DNA from: Scalesia atractyloides
Lineage: Eukaryota > Streptophyta > Magnoliopsida > Asterales > Asteraceae
Direction: 5' to 3'
NCBI GenBank assembly: GCA_947069175.1
Contig: CAMTDV010000003.1
Coordinates: 29,972,853-30,036,852 of the forward strand
Length of the DNA stretch: 64,000 nt
Of the stretch, positions 22,033-33,388 are shown piece by piece (within the stretch, counting starts at the first letter, position 1; every line of letters begins with the position of its first letter). The notes beneath the pieces are model-generated. The model saw only the letters and a list, made by a program, of their open reading frames with translations. It was not told where the DNA came from and searched no databases. Made by a program: the position numbers and the translations under genes.

Positions 22033-23974
22033 GAAGAATATGATGAAGAACGCCTCATGAATCAAAGAAAGATGAGCCTATTTGAGAAGATACTCACAAA
22101 GAAACTCAGAGTAAATATAGCTACTGAAATTGATGAAATTGAGAAATTAGAAGCCAGAGAAAGGGTTGTTGAGCGTGAATGTATTGCCAAAGAACGATCT
22201 GATGCTCAAGGCAAAGGTTGATGAGGATCCCATGATTGTTACAACTGAGCCAGAAGCTGAATCTGTGTAAGTAACTTCTGAGGTGGTGGTGTATGTTGTT
22301 TCGAAGAAGTTTGTATTGGTTGGTAAGCCCAAGGATGTTGATATTGACACGTCTAATCTTTCTGCTAAACATCAAGAATGGCTAAATAAGAGAAAGTTGG
22401 AGAGAGTGATCGAAGCTGAGATAGATGAGTTTGTTGAAGATCCTGAGAAAGAAACCGAAGACTTAAACGATTTTGATGATATATTTTCTGATAAGTCTGA
22501 TGACGATAGTGATGTAGTGATGATGACTTGAGTGGTTCAGGTGTCCTTGTAACAGTGTCTAATTTGAATGATGATATTGATTTTCCTGTGTACTTGGATG
22601 ACTCAGCAAATCAAGTTGAAGATGGAAGAGATCAGGGAAAGACTGATAGCTCTAAGGATGCTCAGCAGGCAGAAATTTTCACGGTGACCGAGATGTGTAC
22701 CATTCCTGTTGTGCCAAAACCGAGGATATTATATTTAGAGCATGATGTAGGGAAATGAGAGTTTGTCCATAGCTACACTAAAGAAGAAATAGCTGATATG
22801 CTAGGAGTGGACAAAGAAAACTTTGAATTTGATTTCGAAGAGGAGCTTAATGACATCAGTGCTTTCGAGCCGGTTGATTATGTCTTCGAACATGTTGCTG
22901 ATGCACATGACTATGATAAAGTACTGTGGAGGATGATTCTGATGAAGAAGATATAGATATTACCGATAAGGGTACAGATGCTCCCCAACTTTTAGTGATC
23001 TGTTTGCAGCCGAAAGTGATGATCTTTTGAAGCAAAAAGTAGAGTAGGTTGTTAAACAAGGAACCGTTCCTCAACAATTGTCTGCTGAAGAAAATGCTGA
23101 AATGAGGAAGTAGTGGTTTAAAGTAGTAGCAACTTAGCGAAAATTCAAACGTCCCTTAGCATTCTTTACGCGTGATGCGGATATTTCTTTGGGAGAATTA
23201 TTAGTTGGGATGGATCAAAGAGCTAAACGTTTATGCTATTAAAAGAGAGTATGGGATCCAGTATTTTCGATACCTGTCGATATCAAGACCCTACCGTACT
23301 GGGATATTAAAGAGCTTGTGCAAACAAAGATGATAAATCTTAAGATGAGATTCCATCACCAGCGGCTGTGGAAACTAATAAAGCTTGAGACTACGCATGG
23401 TTTTACACACTGGAAGCCACATATCCCTAAGAGAATTACTAAAATCGATCTAGTAACACAAGAAAAAGATGTGACGCTAATCGTAAAGAGGCCGAAAGTT
23501 ATGAAAAATATGCCTCTTATCAAGATGGAACAAGACTTCTACAAGATCTTCAAATGGTGGCACTATGATTCAAGCACGGGTGAAGCCGTTATTTGTGTAC
23601 ATCCAGATGATGATTCTTGGAAGATTACAGAAGAATTATCCAAAGCCGTCATTGCACATAAACGTATATACGGACTATGGCCTGGCATTCGAGTACTAGA
23701 CCCGATGAAGCTACTCAATTGTTCAAAGAAAGATATTGAATGCTTGTTCTACAACAAGATTAGTTTTGAAGAGAAAGGTAAAAAACAAGCTCTCCAGTTC
23801 CAAAAGATTGTTAATATCTGTTTTGCTAACGATATACGTTGAGGAATAGCATGGAACACTTCTTGGAGAAAGCTGGAGGAGATCGAGCAGAGAAAGAAAG
23901 ATAAGGAAGAAGAAAGAATCTCTGAGCGAGCAAGAATTGCGTCGCTAAGGATCTTTCGGTTTGGCAATACAGTT
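22033..23974 (+). pseudogene. Extra ORF of Copia-1, C-terminal part before Gypsy-2
   Basis: Continues directly from 8634 after removal of Copia-2. Visible blocks are a Glu/Lys-rich helix (22033-22210), the segment with VSKKFVLVGKPKDVDIDTSNLS (22283-22360), an acidic Asp/Glu/Ser region (22430-22650), YLEHDVGK with an acidic segment (22700-22920), and the best-preserved stretch at 23318-23842 (TKMINLKMRFHHQRLWKLIKL, EKDVTLIVKRPK, WWHYDSSTGEAVICVHPDDD, KKDIECLFYNK, NICFANDI). Several stops and frameshifts break it. Equivalent blocks occur in Copia-2, Copia-3 and Copia-5. No membrane segment is seen. The frame is cut at 23974 by Gypsy-2 and resumes at 30991. Confidence 0.72.
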
Positions 23975-24354
23975 TGTCACACCCTCAAAAATCCACTTGC
24001 GGGGTTTTACGGCGAGGCACGTGACAAACCAGGATCCAAGACAGTAGTCATATAGAACGACTCTATATGCAAAAATATATGTTTAAACAAATCCAGCCAT
24101 GCATTTTAATAAATGCGGAAGCGTAAATAAATGTAAATAAAGTGTGCGCCAAAACAAACGCCCAAACAAAAATACTTAAGAAGTCAAATGCAAAGCGTTT
24201 AAAAGAAATAGTTTTTCATGCTCGTGCCGTGCTCCTATGCGGAAATGATACCTTAACAACCTGAGAAAACATGCAAAGAAAAACAAGTGTCAACGATTAA
24301 TGAAGAGTGAGTTCACAGGTTTTAGTTCACAATTTTAATCATAAGTTTTTCCCC

Positions 24355-24410
24355 ACTGGTTCAACCCCGAACCAATGTCTCATAAGTTTCCCTGATCCAA
24401 CCCGAATCAG
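24355..24410 (-). repeat. Two GGGTT-loop hairpins in Gypsy-2 3' LTR
   Basis: Read on the minus strand, ATTGGTTC/GAACCAGT closes a GGGGTT loop and CTGATTC/GGATCAG closes a GGGTT loop, each with one G-T pair. They occupy the place of the five-hairpin array in Gypsy-1. The 5' LTR has the same pair at 28851-28872 and 28888-28906, the latter with a changed loop. Confidence 0.65.
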
Positions 24411-25366
24411 ATTAATGTTAAGTAGTTTAGAAGTTCATGTTATATGTTTAGGTAGCTAGCCTAGGTCTTGTCAACAAACTGTTCGATCCGAAGCTGAAGT
24501 TGCTGCCCCTGTTGTGCCAGGTCTATCACCAACCATGGCTAAAAAGTTAGGCAAATTCTACACTCGTGACCATCGACGTTCGGTCTAACTGGTGCGACCA
24601 GTTCGAGTGAGGCTTGTCGGGCCCAGTAGTACTACTAAAACCTTCCTTGCTATAATCCAATACTAACGGCATCGTAAGTGTTAAGGGGACTAGTATGTGA
24701 TATATGCTTCCTTGTGACCATAACCCTATAACATAACTCTAAATAAAGATGCGTTACTGTACCGTGATGTATGCCACTCATACACCACTGTAACGTGTAT
24801 ATGTTTTAAATAGAAGGACGTTACTGTACCGTAATATAATCAACCCATATATCACTTTAACGTATACATGTTTTCTCCCCCTGTATGTTGTAAATGTTTA
24901 AGGAAATAAGGGCCGTGAACTCACCTTAAATTGCTCGGTTAGACTTTTATGGAAATAGAGTGAAAGTGGTTCAATCACGTCCTATTATGATTACCACTTA
25001 ATTTATTAGCGTGTTCAAGAAATATACATACATTAATGCAATTAACTTAACACGTTTCAGGCAATTACCTTGACGATTTATATATAGATAGCATACGACA
25101 CTTTGAAATAATGTCTAACTTGGTAATAACAGGCTCATTCATTCTCAGGTAGCACATGTAACGCTTAGATACACATAAATGGAAGTTATCATGTTTCAGT
25201 TTGTACACTCAAAACTGGGCTGTTTTCGGAAATTTTTTTAAAATAGTTCCTATGTTCCAAAAATTCCAATAATTTTACAGAAGGTGTCGACTAGTCTATA
25301 GAAATTCGTGTAAAATTTCCAAGTCATAAATCTTTACCAATTAATTATAAAAATTCTTTTACTAGG

Positions 25367-25398
25367 CTGCAGTCAGATTCGTCGCTTTCTGACTGCAG
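25367..25398. other. CTGCAG inverted repeat in Gypsy-2 3' LTR
   Basis: CTGCAGTCAGA and TCTGACTGCAG pair perfectly over 11 bp. It is the reverse-oriented equivalent of 4874-4905 in Gypsy-1. Confidence 0.8.
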
Positions 25399-26484
25399 TC
25401 AACGAGAAATATCATTTATCGTTCATCCGATTAATGAAATTCAAGTGGGAGATTTCGTGACCTAACCCCTTACAGACTATGAGATACGACTCCATAAACA
25501 ACCTGCAAATTCTGCAGAAATTACGCAACTTCAGTTGCTGCACTAAATAATCATTTACGACCTCAGAAAAATACAAATCCGGCGCCATTTGAAGCGTTTT
25601 TCAAAAATGAACATTTTGGGCTTCAAAAATTCCACTTTTCTATAATTAACCATCAGTTTACAGCTAATTGAAGTTGGTTGTAAATGTATATCAGCTTTCT
25701 GTTTTCAGTTTTTTATGGTACCAAAACAAGTTTAAACGATCATGGCGCTTTGTTACATCGATTTTTAGCAGGTTATCATGTCCTATATCATCTAATATAT
25801 CAATATTTACACAAACCCTAAGCAAACAACACCCTAGTATATTCACAAACACAGCCATCATTCTCATATGCACGCATATCATTCTAGTACATGAAGTGAA
25901 CATTATAACAACAAGATTATCATAAAACATCAAATAAACACAGCCATGTATACAAATATTTGAACACAAAACAACCACTAAAGTGAAACTAACCTTGCAA
26001 GGATGATTTGTTAAACAAGAGAGGAGTTGCGAGAGAGAAAGAGAGTAGCGAGAGGGAGAGAGATCGCGAGAGGGGGGGTGCTGGTTCTCTTCTGCCGTCG
26101 CACATAGAAATCAAGAAGTAGGGTTTGGTTTATGCATGCACAACTTACGTATATATCAAAACAGATGGGGTGTTTGGGCGGCTTGGGCTTAATGGGCTGC
26201 AAGGGAAAAAGAAAGTGAGTTGGGTTGCATTGTGTCGCAAGGGAGGGAAGAGAGGTGGGTTGGGCTGCTTTGTTTCGCACAAGGGGAAGGGGTGGCGGTT
26301 TGGGTTAACTTGGGCTGCAAAGGGGAGTGGGTGGCGGGTTGGGTTCAGTGTTCGGTTTCTAGATACAATTATAATTTATAGCCCGCTAATTATACGCGAC
26401 GTGTGCTAATTATATTTTATATAATAAAATATAACATTCAATACGCGGAACTGAAACGAAATTATACCAGATTTTCTAGGATCC

Positions 26485-27358
26485 ATTCTCCCACTTGCGT
26501 TTGTTTTCTGGGGCGTTCCCAGCTGTACCCCTCTTCGGCAGTTTACCCTCTTTTACTGCAGTGTCTGTCAATTAGTGCGCCAGTCGCACGGCCTGCTGAA
26601 CTGTAACGGGGTTGCTTGACTCAACCATGCCTTTAATCATCAGAGCCAATCCCTTGATGTAAAGCTCTATCTGTTTGTACACTGGCCTAGCCATATCGGG
26701 GCACAAGGAGACCAGGTCATAGTGCTTCGTGGTGTAGGCTTCAATTTCCGACCATTCCATCTTCATAACCCAAAGATCTTGCTCTAATTGGTGGATACGA
26801 TCCCGGGGGCAGTATTATTCGTTGATAAGATTCTTGAACTCGTCCCAACCCATTGCGTTGGCCACATCGAGTCTAAGAACCTGGACCCACGCATTCCACC
26901 CGGTGAGAGACGCATCATCTAGAGTCGAAGCCGCGAATTTGACTTTGTTCTCAGTTAAGCAGTTACACATTGCAAAGACAGATTCTGATTTTTCGAGCCA
27001 TTTGACTAGCCCGATTGGCCCTTCCTCGCCAGTGAATTTGGTGGGCTTAGCATCGATGAACAGCTTGTACGGGTTAGGGCCCATACCAACATCCACAAGT
27101 TTGGAAGTAAGAGATTTAGAAGAAGGTGATTTAAAGGACGGTTTAATACGCTAGCATATGTGGAGTGAAATGAATGTAGAATAGAATGAGGGTTACCTCC
27201 CAGATTCTGATTATTGTTTGGATTCGGATTTTGGGCTGCCAACGCCGCAGTAACCTGCTCCTGGATGAGCGCAGCCATTCTGCATGTGTCATTGTGATGT
27301 TGCCACGGCCACCACCACGAGCGCCACCACCGCGAGCTCCACCACCGCGAGCAGACAT
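26485..27358 (-). pseudogene. gag: Gypsy-2 gag
   Basis: The probable start is ATG at 27358, opening with SARGGGARGGGARGGGRGN and an ITMTHAE segment. A frameshift near 27290 moves to the frame with LIQEQVTAALAAQNPN, and a further break precedes 27096. The capsid-type domain is clear at 26572-27096: AKPTKFTGEEGPIGLVKWLE, MCNCLTENKVKFAASTL, GWDEFKNLI and KQIELYIKGLALMIKG. In-frame stops fall near 26815 and 26572. The last residues, ending KRKWEN, abut the 3' LTR, where protease and pol should follow. The family forms virus-like particles. The N-terminal Gly/Arg tract resembles RNA-binding RGG segments; that role is inference. Confidence 0.82.
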
Positions 27359-27640
27359 TCGGTTTTCGACCACAGATATACGAATACATGATGAGATATA
27401 TCACATATGTCATCATAGAATTCTAAGAATAATGTAATAAGAATTGGTACAACCCATCACATCTAACATTCAAACTAAACATTTGATTAAAAATATATTG
27501 CAATTCACCACAATGTATTAAACAAAATATTATATATATAAATCCAAATGTCAAAGGAAATTCCCAAACGATTACTAAGTTCAAACAAGGAAATAAAGAA
27601 ATGTCATGATAAACGAGAAATAAATCTAATCACCAACGTC
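27359..27640 (-). other. Spacer between Gypsy-2 ORF1 and gag
   Basis: AT-rich with no coding sequence seen. It separates the ORF1 stop at 27641 from the gag start at 27358. Confidence 0.5.
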
Positions 27641-28298
27641 TCAGTCCCCCATATCCTCGTCTTCATTTGCTGCTGCCTCCTCAGGCTCCTCAGGGATCTC
27701 CTCTGGTGCTTCTTCCTCTGGCTCATTTGCCAACCCAATCTCAATGATCCTGTCCTCGGCTAAACTCATCCTCTCTGTGAGGTCCACGACCTGTTCGGCC
27801 ATCACTCCGCTAATCTCTTTAAGGTTACTTGTTTTAGCGGCTTCAGTTTGCTGGGTTGCCCTGACCTGTGCGAGCTCCTGTTTCACCAGTTCCAGTTCCT
27901 GTTTCAATGAGCTATTTCTCACGATGAGGTCTGTTATAGCCCCAGCCGCCTCACTCATGTACTTAAATTCGCGCTCCGTGGCGGCCACGAATCCAGCAAA
28001 GGCTTCCTCTAGGATAGCCGAGAGGGGGCAAGGTACCATAGACCTCCATGTAAACATCATAGGAATCCTCCAAAACTACAGGTGGAACGTTCTCATCCAC
28101 TATGTAGTTCCGAATCTGATATGGATACCAACTCCAGTCGCCATTCCCCGAACTGGGTCTGACGATGAAGGGCTCGAATTGCAGGAGACGACGAGTGCGA
28201 GCGGCCCTGAGTCTTCCCGAGAAGATGGGAGACATAGGTGAAGGCGGGGCATCACCTTGTTACTCACTAGAGTCAGATGAGTCGTGCGAGTTAGACAT
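27641..28298 (-). pseudogene. Upstream coiled-coil ORF of Gypsy-2 (ORF1)
   Basis: A separate ORF of about 219 residues lies between the PBS and gag. ATG at 28298-28296 opens a Ser/Asp-rich N-terminus with a stop at 28260-28262; the same frame continues with ARTRRLLQFEPFIVRP, DWSWYPYQIRNYIVDENVPP and VYMEVYGTLPPLG. A frameshift near 28020 leads to a segment (27641-28010) with KQELELVKQELAQVRATQ and further heptad-like leucines and valines, a probable coiled coil, ending in an acidic EEPEEAAANEDEDMGD tail. I do not recognise the function. Position before gag suggests an accessory or particle-associated protein; nothing proves it was expressed. Confidence 0.6.
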
Positions 28299-28457
28299 TC
28301 CTGTCAAAGTGAAAGAATAAGAAATAGAACATACCAAGCACAGTAATTAATAGAAAGCATGAATTTAAGCATTCGCGTTAGTTTCATATTAGTGTCAAGT
28401 TTTTGGCTATAGTGTAGGTTTACTAGTGTATGCAAACCTAATTCTCTAAAACCAGTA

Positions 28458-28469
28458 GCTTTGATACCA
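28458..28469 (-). other. Primer binding site of Gypsy-2
   Basis: Minus-strand TGGTATCAAAGC three bases inside the 5' LTR edge. It matches the initiator methionine tRNA-type PBS TGGTATCAGAGC at all but one base. Confidence 0.75.
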
Positions 28470-28472
28470 ATC

Positions 28473-30985
28473 TGCCACACCCTCAGAAATCCACTTGCGG
28501 GGTTTTACCACGAGCCGCGTGACAAACCAGGATCCAAGACACTTGTCATATAGAACGACTCTATATGCAAAAATATATGTTTAAACAAATCCAACCATGC
28601 AGTTTAATAAATGCGGAAGCGTAAATAAATGTAAATAAAGTGTGCACCAAAACAAACGCCCAAACCAAAATACTTAAGAAGTCAAATGCAAAGCGTTTAA
28701 AAGAAAGAGTTTTTCATGCTCGTGTCGTGCTCCTATGCGGAAATGATACCTTAACAACCTGAGAAAACATGCAAAGAAGATCAAGTGTCAACGTTAATGA
28801 AGAGTGAGTTCACAGTTTTATTTCACAATTTTAATCATAAGTTTTTCCCCACTGGTTCAACCCCGAACCAATGTCTCATAAGTTTCCCTGATCCAACCAG
28901 AATCAGATTAATGTTAAGTAGTTTAGAAGTTCATGTTATATGTTTAGGTAGCTAGCCTAGGTCATGTCAACAAAGAGTTCGATCCGAAGCTGACGTTGCT
29001 GCCCCTGTTGTGCCAGGTCTATCACCAATCATGGCTAAAAAGTTAGGCAAATTCTACACTAGTGACCATCGACGTTCGGTCTAACTGGCGCGACCAGTAC
29101 TACTAAAAACTTCCTTGCTATTATCCAATACGAACGACATCGTAAGTGTTAAGGGGACTAGTATGTGATATATGCTTCCTTGTGACCATAACCGCATAAC
29201 ATAACTCTAAATAAAGATGCATTACTGTACCGTGATGTATGCCACTCATACACCACTGTAACGTGTATATGTTTTTAATAGAAGGACGTTACTGTACTGT
29301 AATATAATCAACCCATATATCACTGTAACATATACATGTTTTCTCCCCCTGTGTGTTGTAAATGTTTATGGAAATAGGGGCCGTGAACTCACCTTAAATT
29401 GCTCGGTTAGACTTTTACGGAAATAGAGTGAAAGTGGTTCAATCACGTCCTATTATGATTACCACTTAATTTATTAGCGTGTTCAAGAAATATACATACA
29501 TTAATGCACACGTTTCAGGAAATTACGTTGACGATTTATATATAGATAGCATACGACACTTTGAAATAATGTCTAACTTGGTAATAACAGGCTCGTTCAT
29601 TCTCAGGTAGCACATGTAATGCTTATATACACATAAATGGAAGTTATCATGTTTCAGTTTGTACACTCAAAACTGGGCTGTTTTCGGGAATTTTTTTAAA
29701 ATAGTTCCTATGTTCCAATAATTTTACAGAAGGTGTCGATTAGTCTTTAGAAATTAGTGTAAAATTTCCAAGTCATAAATCTTTACCAATTAATTATAAA
29801 AATTAATTTACTAGGCTGCAGTCAGATTCGTCGCTTTCGGACTGCAGTCAACGAGAAAAATCATTTAAAAATTATCGTTCATCCAATTAACGAAATTCCA
29901 TTGGGAGATTTTCGAAAACTCCCGTCTCAATTACTGTATAAATTTCGTGACCTAACCCCATAAAGACTATGAGATACGACTCAATAAACAACCTGCAAAT
30001 TCTGCAGAAATTACGCAGCTTCAGCTGCTGCACTAAATAATCATTTAAAAATAGCAAACGACCTCAGAAAAGTACGAATCCGGCGCCATTTGAAGCGCTT
30101 TTCAAAATACACGTTTTAGGCTTCAGAAATTCCACTTTTCGATAATTAACGATCAGTTTACAGCCAATCAAAGTTGGCTGTAAATGTATATCAGCTTTCT
30201 GTTTTCAATTTTTATGGTACCAAAACAAGTTTACACGATCATGGCGCTTTGTTACATCGATTTTTAGCAGGTTATCATGTCCTATATCATCTAATATATC
30301 AATATTTACACAAACCCTAAGCAAACAACACCCTAGTATCTTCACAAACACAACCATCATTCTCATATGCACGCATATCATTCTAATACATGAAGTGAAC
30401 ATTAAAACAACAAGATAATCATAAAACATCAAGGAAATGCAGCCAGGTATACAAAGATTTGAACACAAAACAACCACTAAAATGAGACTAACCGTGCAAG
30501 GATGATTTGTTAAACTAGAGAGGAGTTAAGAAGAGAAAGAGAGTAGCGAGAGGGAGAAAGATCGCGAGAGGGGGGTGTTGGTTCTCTTCTGCCGTCGCAC
30601 ACAGAAATCAAGAAGTAGGGTTTGGTTTATGGATGCACAACTTACGTATATATCAAAAAAGATGGGGTGTTTGGGCGGCTTGGGCTTAATGGGCTGCAAG
30701 GGAAAAAGAAAGTGAGTTGGGCTGCATTGTGTCGCAAGGGAGGGAAGAGAGGTGGGTTGGGCTGCTTTGTTTTGCACAAGGGGAAAGGGTGGCGGTTTGG
30801 GTTAACTTGGGCCGCCAAGGAGAGTGGGTGGCGGGTTGGGTTCGGCATTCGGTTTCTAGATACAAATATAATTTATAGCCCGCTAATTATACACGACGTG
30901 TGCTAATTATATTTTATATATTAAAATATAACTTACAATATACAGAAGCGAAACGAAATTATACCTGATTTTCTGGGATGTCACA
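28473..30985 (-). repeat. Gypsy-2 5' LTR
   Basis: Minus strand starts TGTGACATCCCAG at 30985 and ends GAGGGTGTGGCA at 28473 (one base changed from TGTGACA). Hairpins as in the 3' LTR are at 28851-28906 and 29816-29847. Small indels distinguish the two LTRs; for example, this copy has extra bases near 29915-29945 and lacks the GGGCCCAGTAGTAC block. Confidence 0.88.
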
Positions 30986-30990
30986 CAGTT

Positions 30991-31071
30991 AACCAGCCTC
31001 CTCCTATAGATCAAACGCCGATAACTTCTAAAGAGCGCCACAAGCATCCAAAACGTTTCTATGGTCGTTAA
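30991..31071 (+). pseudogene. Extra ORF of Copia-1, C-terminal end
   Basis: The frame left at 23974 resumes after the Gypsy-2 target duplication with PPPIDQTPITSKERHKHPKR and ends FYGR-stop at 31069-31071. Copia-2 (9123) and Copia-3 (38245) end with the matching FFGR-stop, which fixes the C-terminus of this protein family. Confidence 0.7.
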
Positions 31072-31125
31072 TTGTTAGATCTTTTGAAGATTTTTTGAAG
31101 ACTATCCAAGACTACGGCAACATCC

Positions 31126-31134
31126 AAGGGCGAG
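31126..31134 (+). other. PPT-like tract of Copia-1
   Basis: AAGGGCGAG two bases before the 3' LTR. It corresponds to AAGGGGGAG in Copia-2, with one base changed. Confidence 0.55.
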
Positions 31135-31136
31135 TT

Positions 31137-31596
31137 TGTTGGCGCATAATGTCTATTGTCTACGTCTAGGATATGTTGTTTATGTATATAGGGCTTAAAA
31201 CGTCAAATAGTGTTTGTTTATATTTGATTTGTATGTTTGTAACTTGGCTCATACGAGTGAGCATCATGGCACGTACGAGTGACACTCTGTCACTCGTACG
31301 AGGCATCACTCGCACGAGTCACACACACACGCTCTCCTCCTGTGCAAGTCATGTCGACCTATAAATAGAGGAGCCTAAGTGTTGTGTTAGATGAATGTTG
31401 GTTGATGTACGTCGAAGTCCTGTCAAACTGTTTACTCGCTCTGTAACTGTTCATGTTTATCAATACAATTCAAGGCGTTTAAGCAGTATATCTTACTTGT
31501 TTGTTTGTCAAACTCGCTAACAATGAATTCCGCCTCTTTTTAAGCTGAGTCAGATCGGTCCGGTGCTCATTGGAGGAGAGCCGATCCCCTCTCACA
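31137..31596 (+). repeat. Copia-1 3' LTR
   Basis: Runs from TGTTGGCGCATAATG to GATCCCCTCTCACA. A good TATA box, TATAAATAG, is at 31360-31368. Upstream of it are CTCATACGAG, CACGTACGAG, CTCGTACGAG and CTCGCACGAG (31247-31318) and a short AC run (31319-31330). Confidence 0.88.
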
Positions 31597-33388
31597 ATGA
31601 CACCAAATTAGTTTTATAACATTATTAGACATGTTATAACATGTCTAACTCGTCATTCTAGTTTATCACTTTTTAATTTAGTCAACCGTCGAGCGGATTA
31701 ACTTCCGCTTTGACTTTCAAATCTGTCCTGTTTGTCAACGTTAGGATCCGACGAAGCCCATTTATATGACCATAGTAATATAGGGAATAACCCTCTGAAG
31801 TTATACCTGATGGTCATGTCGTTTGGTCAGTCAAATGATGAGACAACTACATATACTTCTAAAATGTTGTAAATGCCCTTTTGGCAAAAAAATAGTTCTA
31901 AACATGTATGGTCATTAGTTTTAACTTATAAACTGATCATACAACATAATTAAATTAGTTTTGACATGTTAGACTCATCATAGAACTTATTAAACAATAC
32001 GAAATTGTAGTTACGCATACGATCTGTTAAATTGGCATAAACCACTTTAACAAGTCGTAACAACTCAAAACCCTCCTAGATACTTCCAAATCAGAATGTA
32101 AGGTATTATGAACCATATTACACGAGATCCTCCATTCATTTGGTTTATGAAACTTAATCTATCCGTTCCTCCGATTAAGTCACATTATACACTTGGACAC
32201 TTGTGCTTTGTTTACACAAGACATCTACGCAATCCAAGTGAGTACATAGCTCCCCTCTTTTACATTTTATAAATGTTTTGGGGCGACTCATGATGTGCTA
32301 AACTATTTTCAAGTTTTCAAAACGAGTATAAGGTTTATATATAGCAATATATTTTTAATAATGTGGGAAACTTGTTGGTGCGATATCCATAAGACGAATG
32401 ACATTCATTAACTTTGGCCAAGCCGGCAGTAGTATGTTATGGTGCCATAGGACTGACAATCCCGTTACCAAAATTCCTGGTGTTTGTGGGGAAGTTTGGG
32501 AAATGACAAAAAACTGTATTTTAATTAACCCTTTGGTGTGTTGTTAGTCGAAGATTTTAATAGACCCTTTGGTGGTCTGTTAGTCGAGACGAGTCAACAC
32601 AGGCATGAATGTATTCACCAAATTGACCATAGTTTACACAATTAAAACAATGACTAATGGTTTATACAAAACAAGGATGATTGGTTTATACATAACATAG
32701 ACGATTGGTTAAAACAAAACAAGGTTGATTGGTTTATGACACGGACGATTAGTTTATACATAGCAAGTGATTTAGATAACGAGACGAGTGAATATGATAC
32801 GAGCATGGTGGATACACAGCTAGTACTTCCTATATATAAATGTTCTTATTGTATTACACATCGTATCGTTATCCAAATTACTTCAAACAAGGACAAATGG
32901 TTTTAGACAAGTCATGAACGATTTTCAGTTAAGAAATATAAACCATACAAAGATTTCTTTTAAATCAATTTCTTATACAATTTTACAAAAGAAACACTTT
33001 TGTCAAGATTCATGGCTACAAGGTTTTATAACTCATACCAACTTTTATAGTTGGTTAAACATATTGTACAAGGTTTCACTCATCGATTCTCGTAGTCGGA
33101 TGAGGTTTTGCAAACACTAATACAAAGCCATCAATTTGACACACAAAACCTATGTTACTCATCAACATTCTTTGTTGATCGTCTATTTCACAAATGTTTT
33201 AGGTGCTAGTGTGTGACAATTATGAACGCATGCTACACGTAGGATGGACTCGGGCCTTAGTTTACTTTTAAACTTAAAGACACCTGTTTGTATTTTGTTT
33301 ATGTTATCCAAAGACAATGTAAATTCTTGTAACGTGACTCCTTGACATTTTCGCCGCGGTTTGTTGTTTTACGCGGTCGGGGTGTTAC
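31597..33388 (+). repeat. Gypsy LTR-A, 3' portion, interrupted by Copia-1
   Basis: Starts immediately after the Copia-1 LTR in the middle of an LTR and is colinear with LTR-B from about 36035 onward. It ends TTTTACGCGGTCGGGGTGTTACA at 33388. The junction shows that Copia-1 inserted into this LTR. The 5' portion must lie upstream of the window. No coding sequence is seen. Confidence 0.72.

Larger units (their letters stand above)
23975..26484 (-). repeat. Gypsy-2 3' LTR
   Basis: Minus strand ends GGGTGTGACA at 23975. The internal edge is near 26484, where the expected TGTGACATCCC is reduced to a GGATCC-like remnant. A TATA box on the minus strand (GATATATACG, near 26148-26157) is followed by a CT-rich leader. 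Hairpins with a GGGTT loop are at 24355-24376 and 24392-24410, and the CTGCAG inverted repeat is at 25367-25398. Confidence 0.88.
23975..30985 (-). mobile_element. Gypsy-2: chromovirus-family element with gag but no pol
   Basis: Two LTRs of about 2.51 kb (23975-26484 and 28473-30985) flank an internal region of only about 2.0 kb, and the whole is flanked by the target duplication CAGTT (23970-23974 and 30986-30990). A PBS, an upstream coiled-coil ORF and gag are present; protease through integrase and a normal PPT are missing. The gag end runs straight into the 3' LTR, whose first bases (TGTGACA) are also missing although the 5' LTR has them. That points to a deletion after insertion. Confidence 0.93.
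6404..31596 (+). mobile_element. Copia-1: outer SIRE-like Copia element (3' part), interrupted by Copia-2 and Gypsy-2
   Basis: Visible parts are the extra-ORF leader (6404-6930), the extra ORF in three pieces (6935-8634, 22033-23974, 30991-31071), a PPT-like tract and the 3' LTR (31137-31596). The reading frame and protein similarity run on from piece to piece once the inserts are removed. Bases 31597-31601 (ATGAC) would be one copy of its target duplication. Its gag and pol lie upstream of the window, beyond Gypsy-1. Palindrome type is ACTCGTACGAGT. Confidence 0.85.

Noticed and set aside
23975..30985. Gypsy-2 as a mobile TR-GAG element
   Set aside because: The missing inner tip of the 3' LTR fits a deletion after insertion better than mobility in the deleted form.
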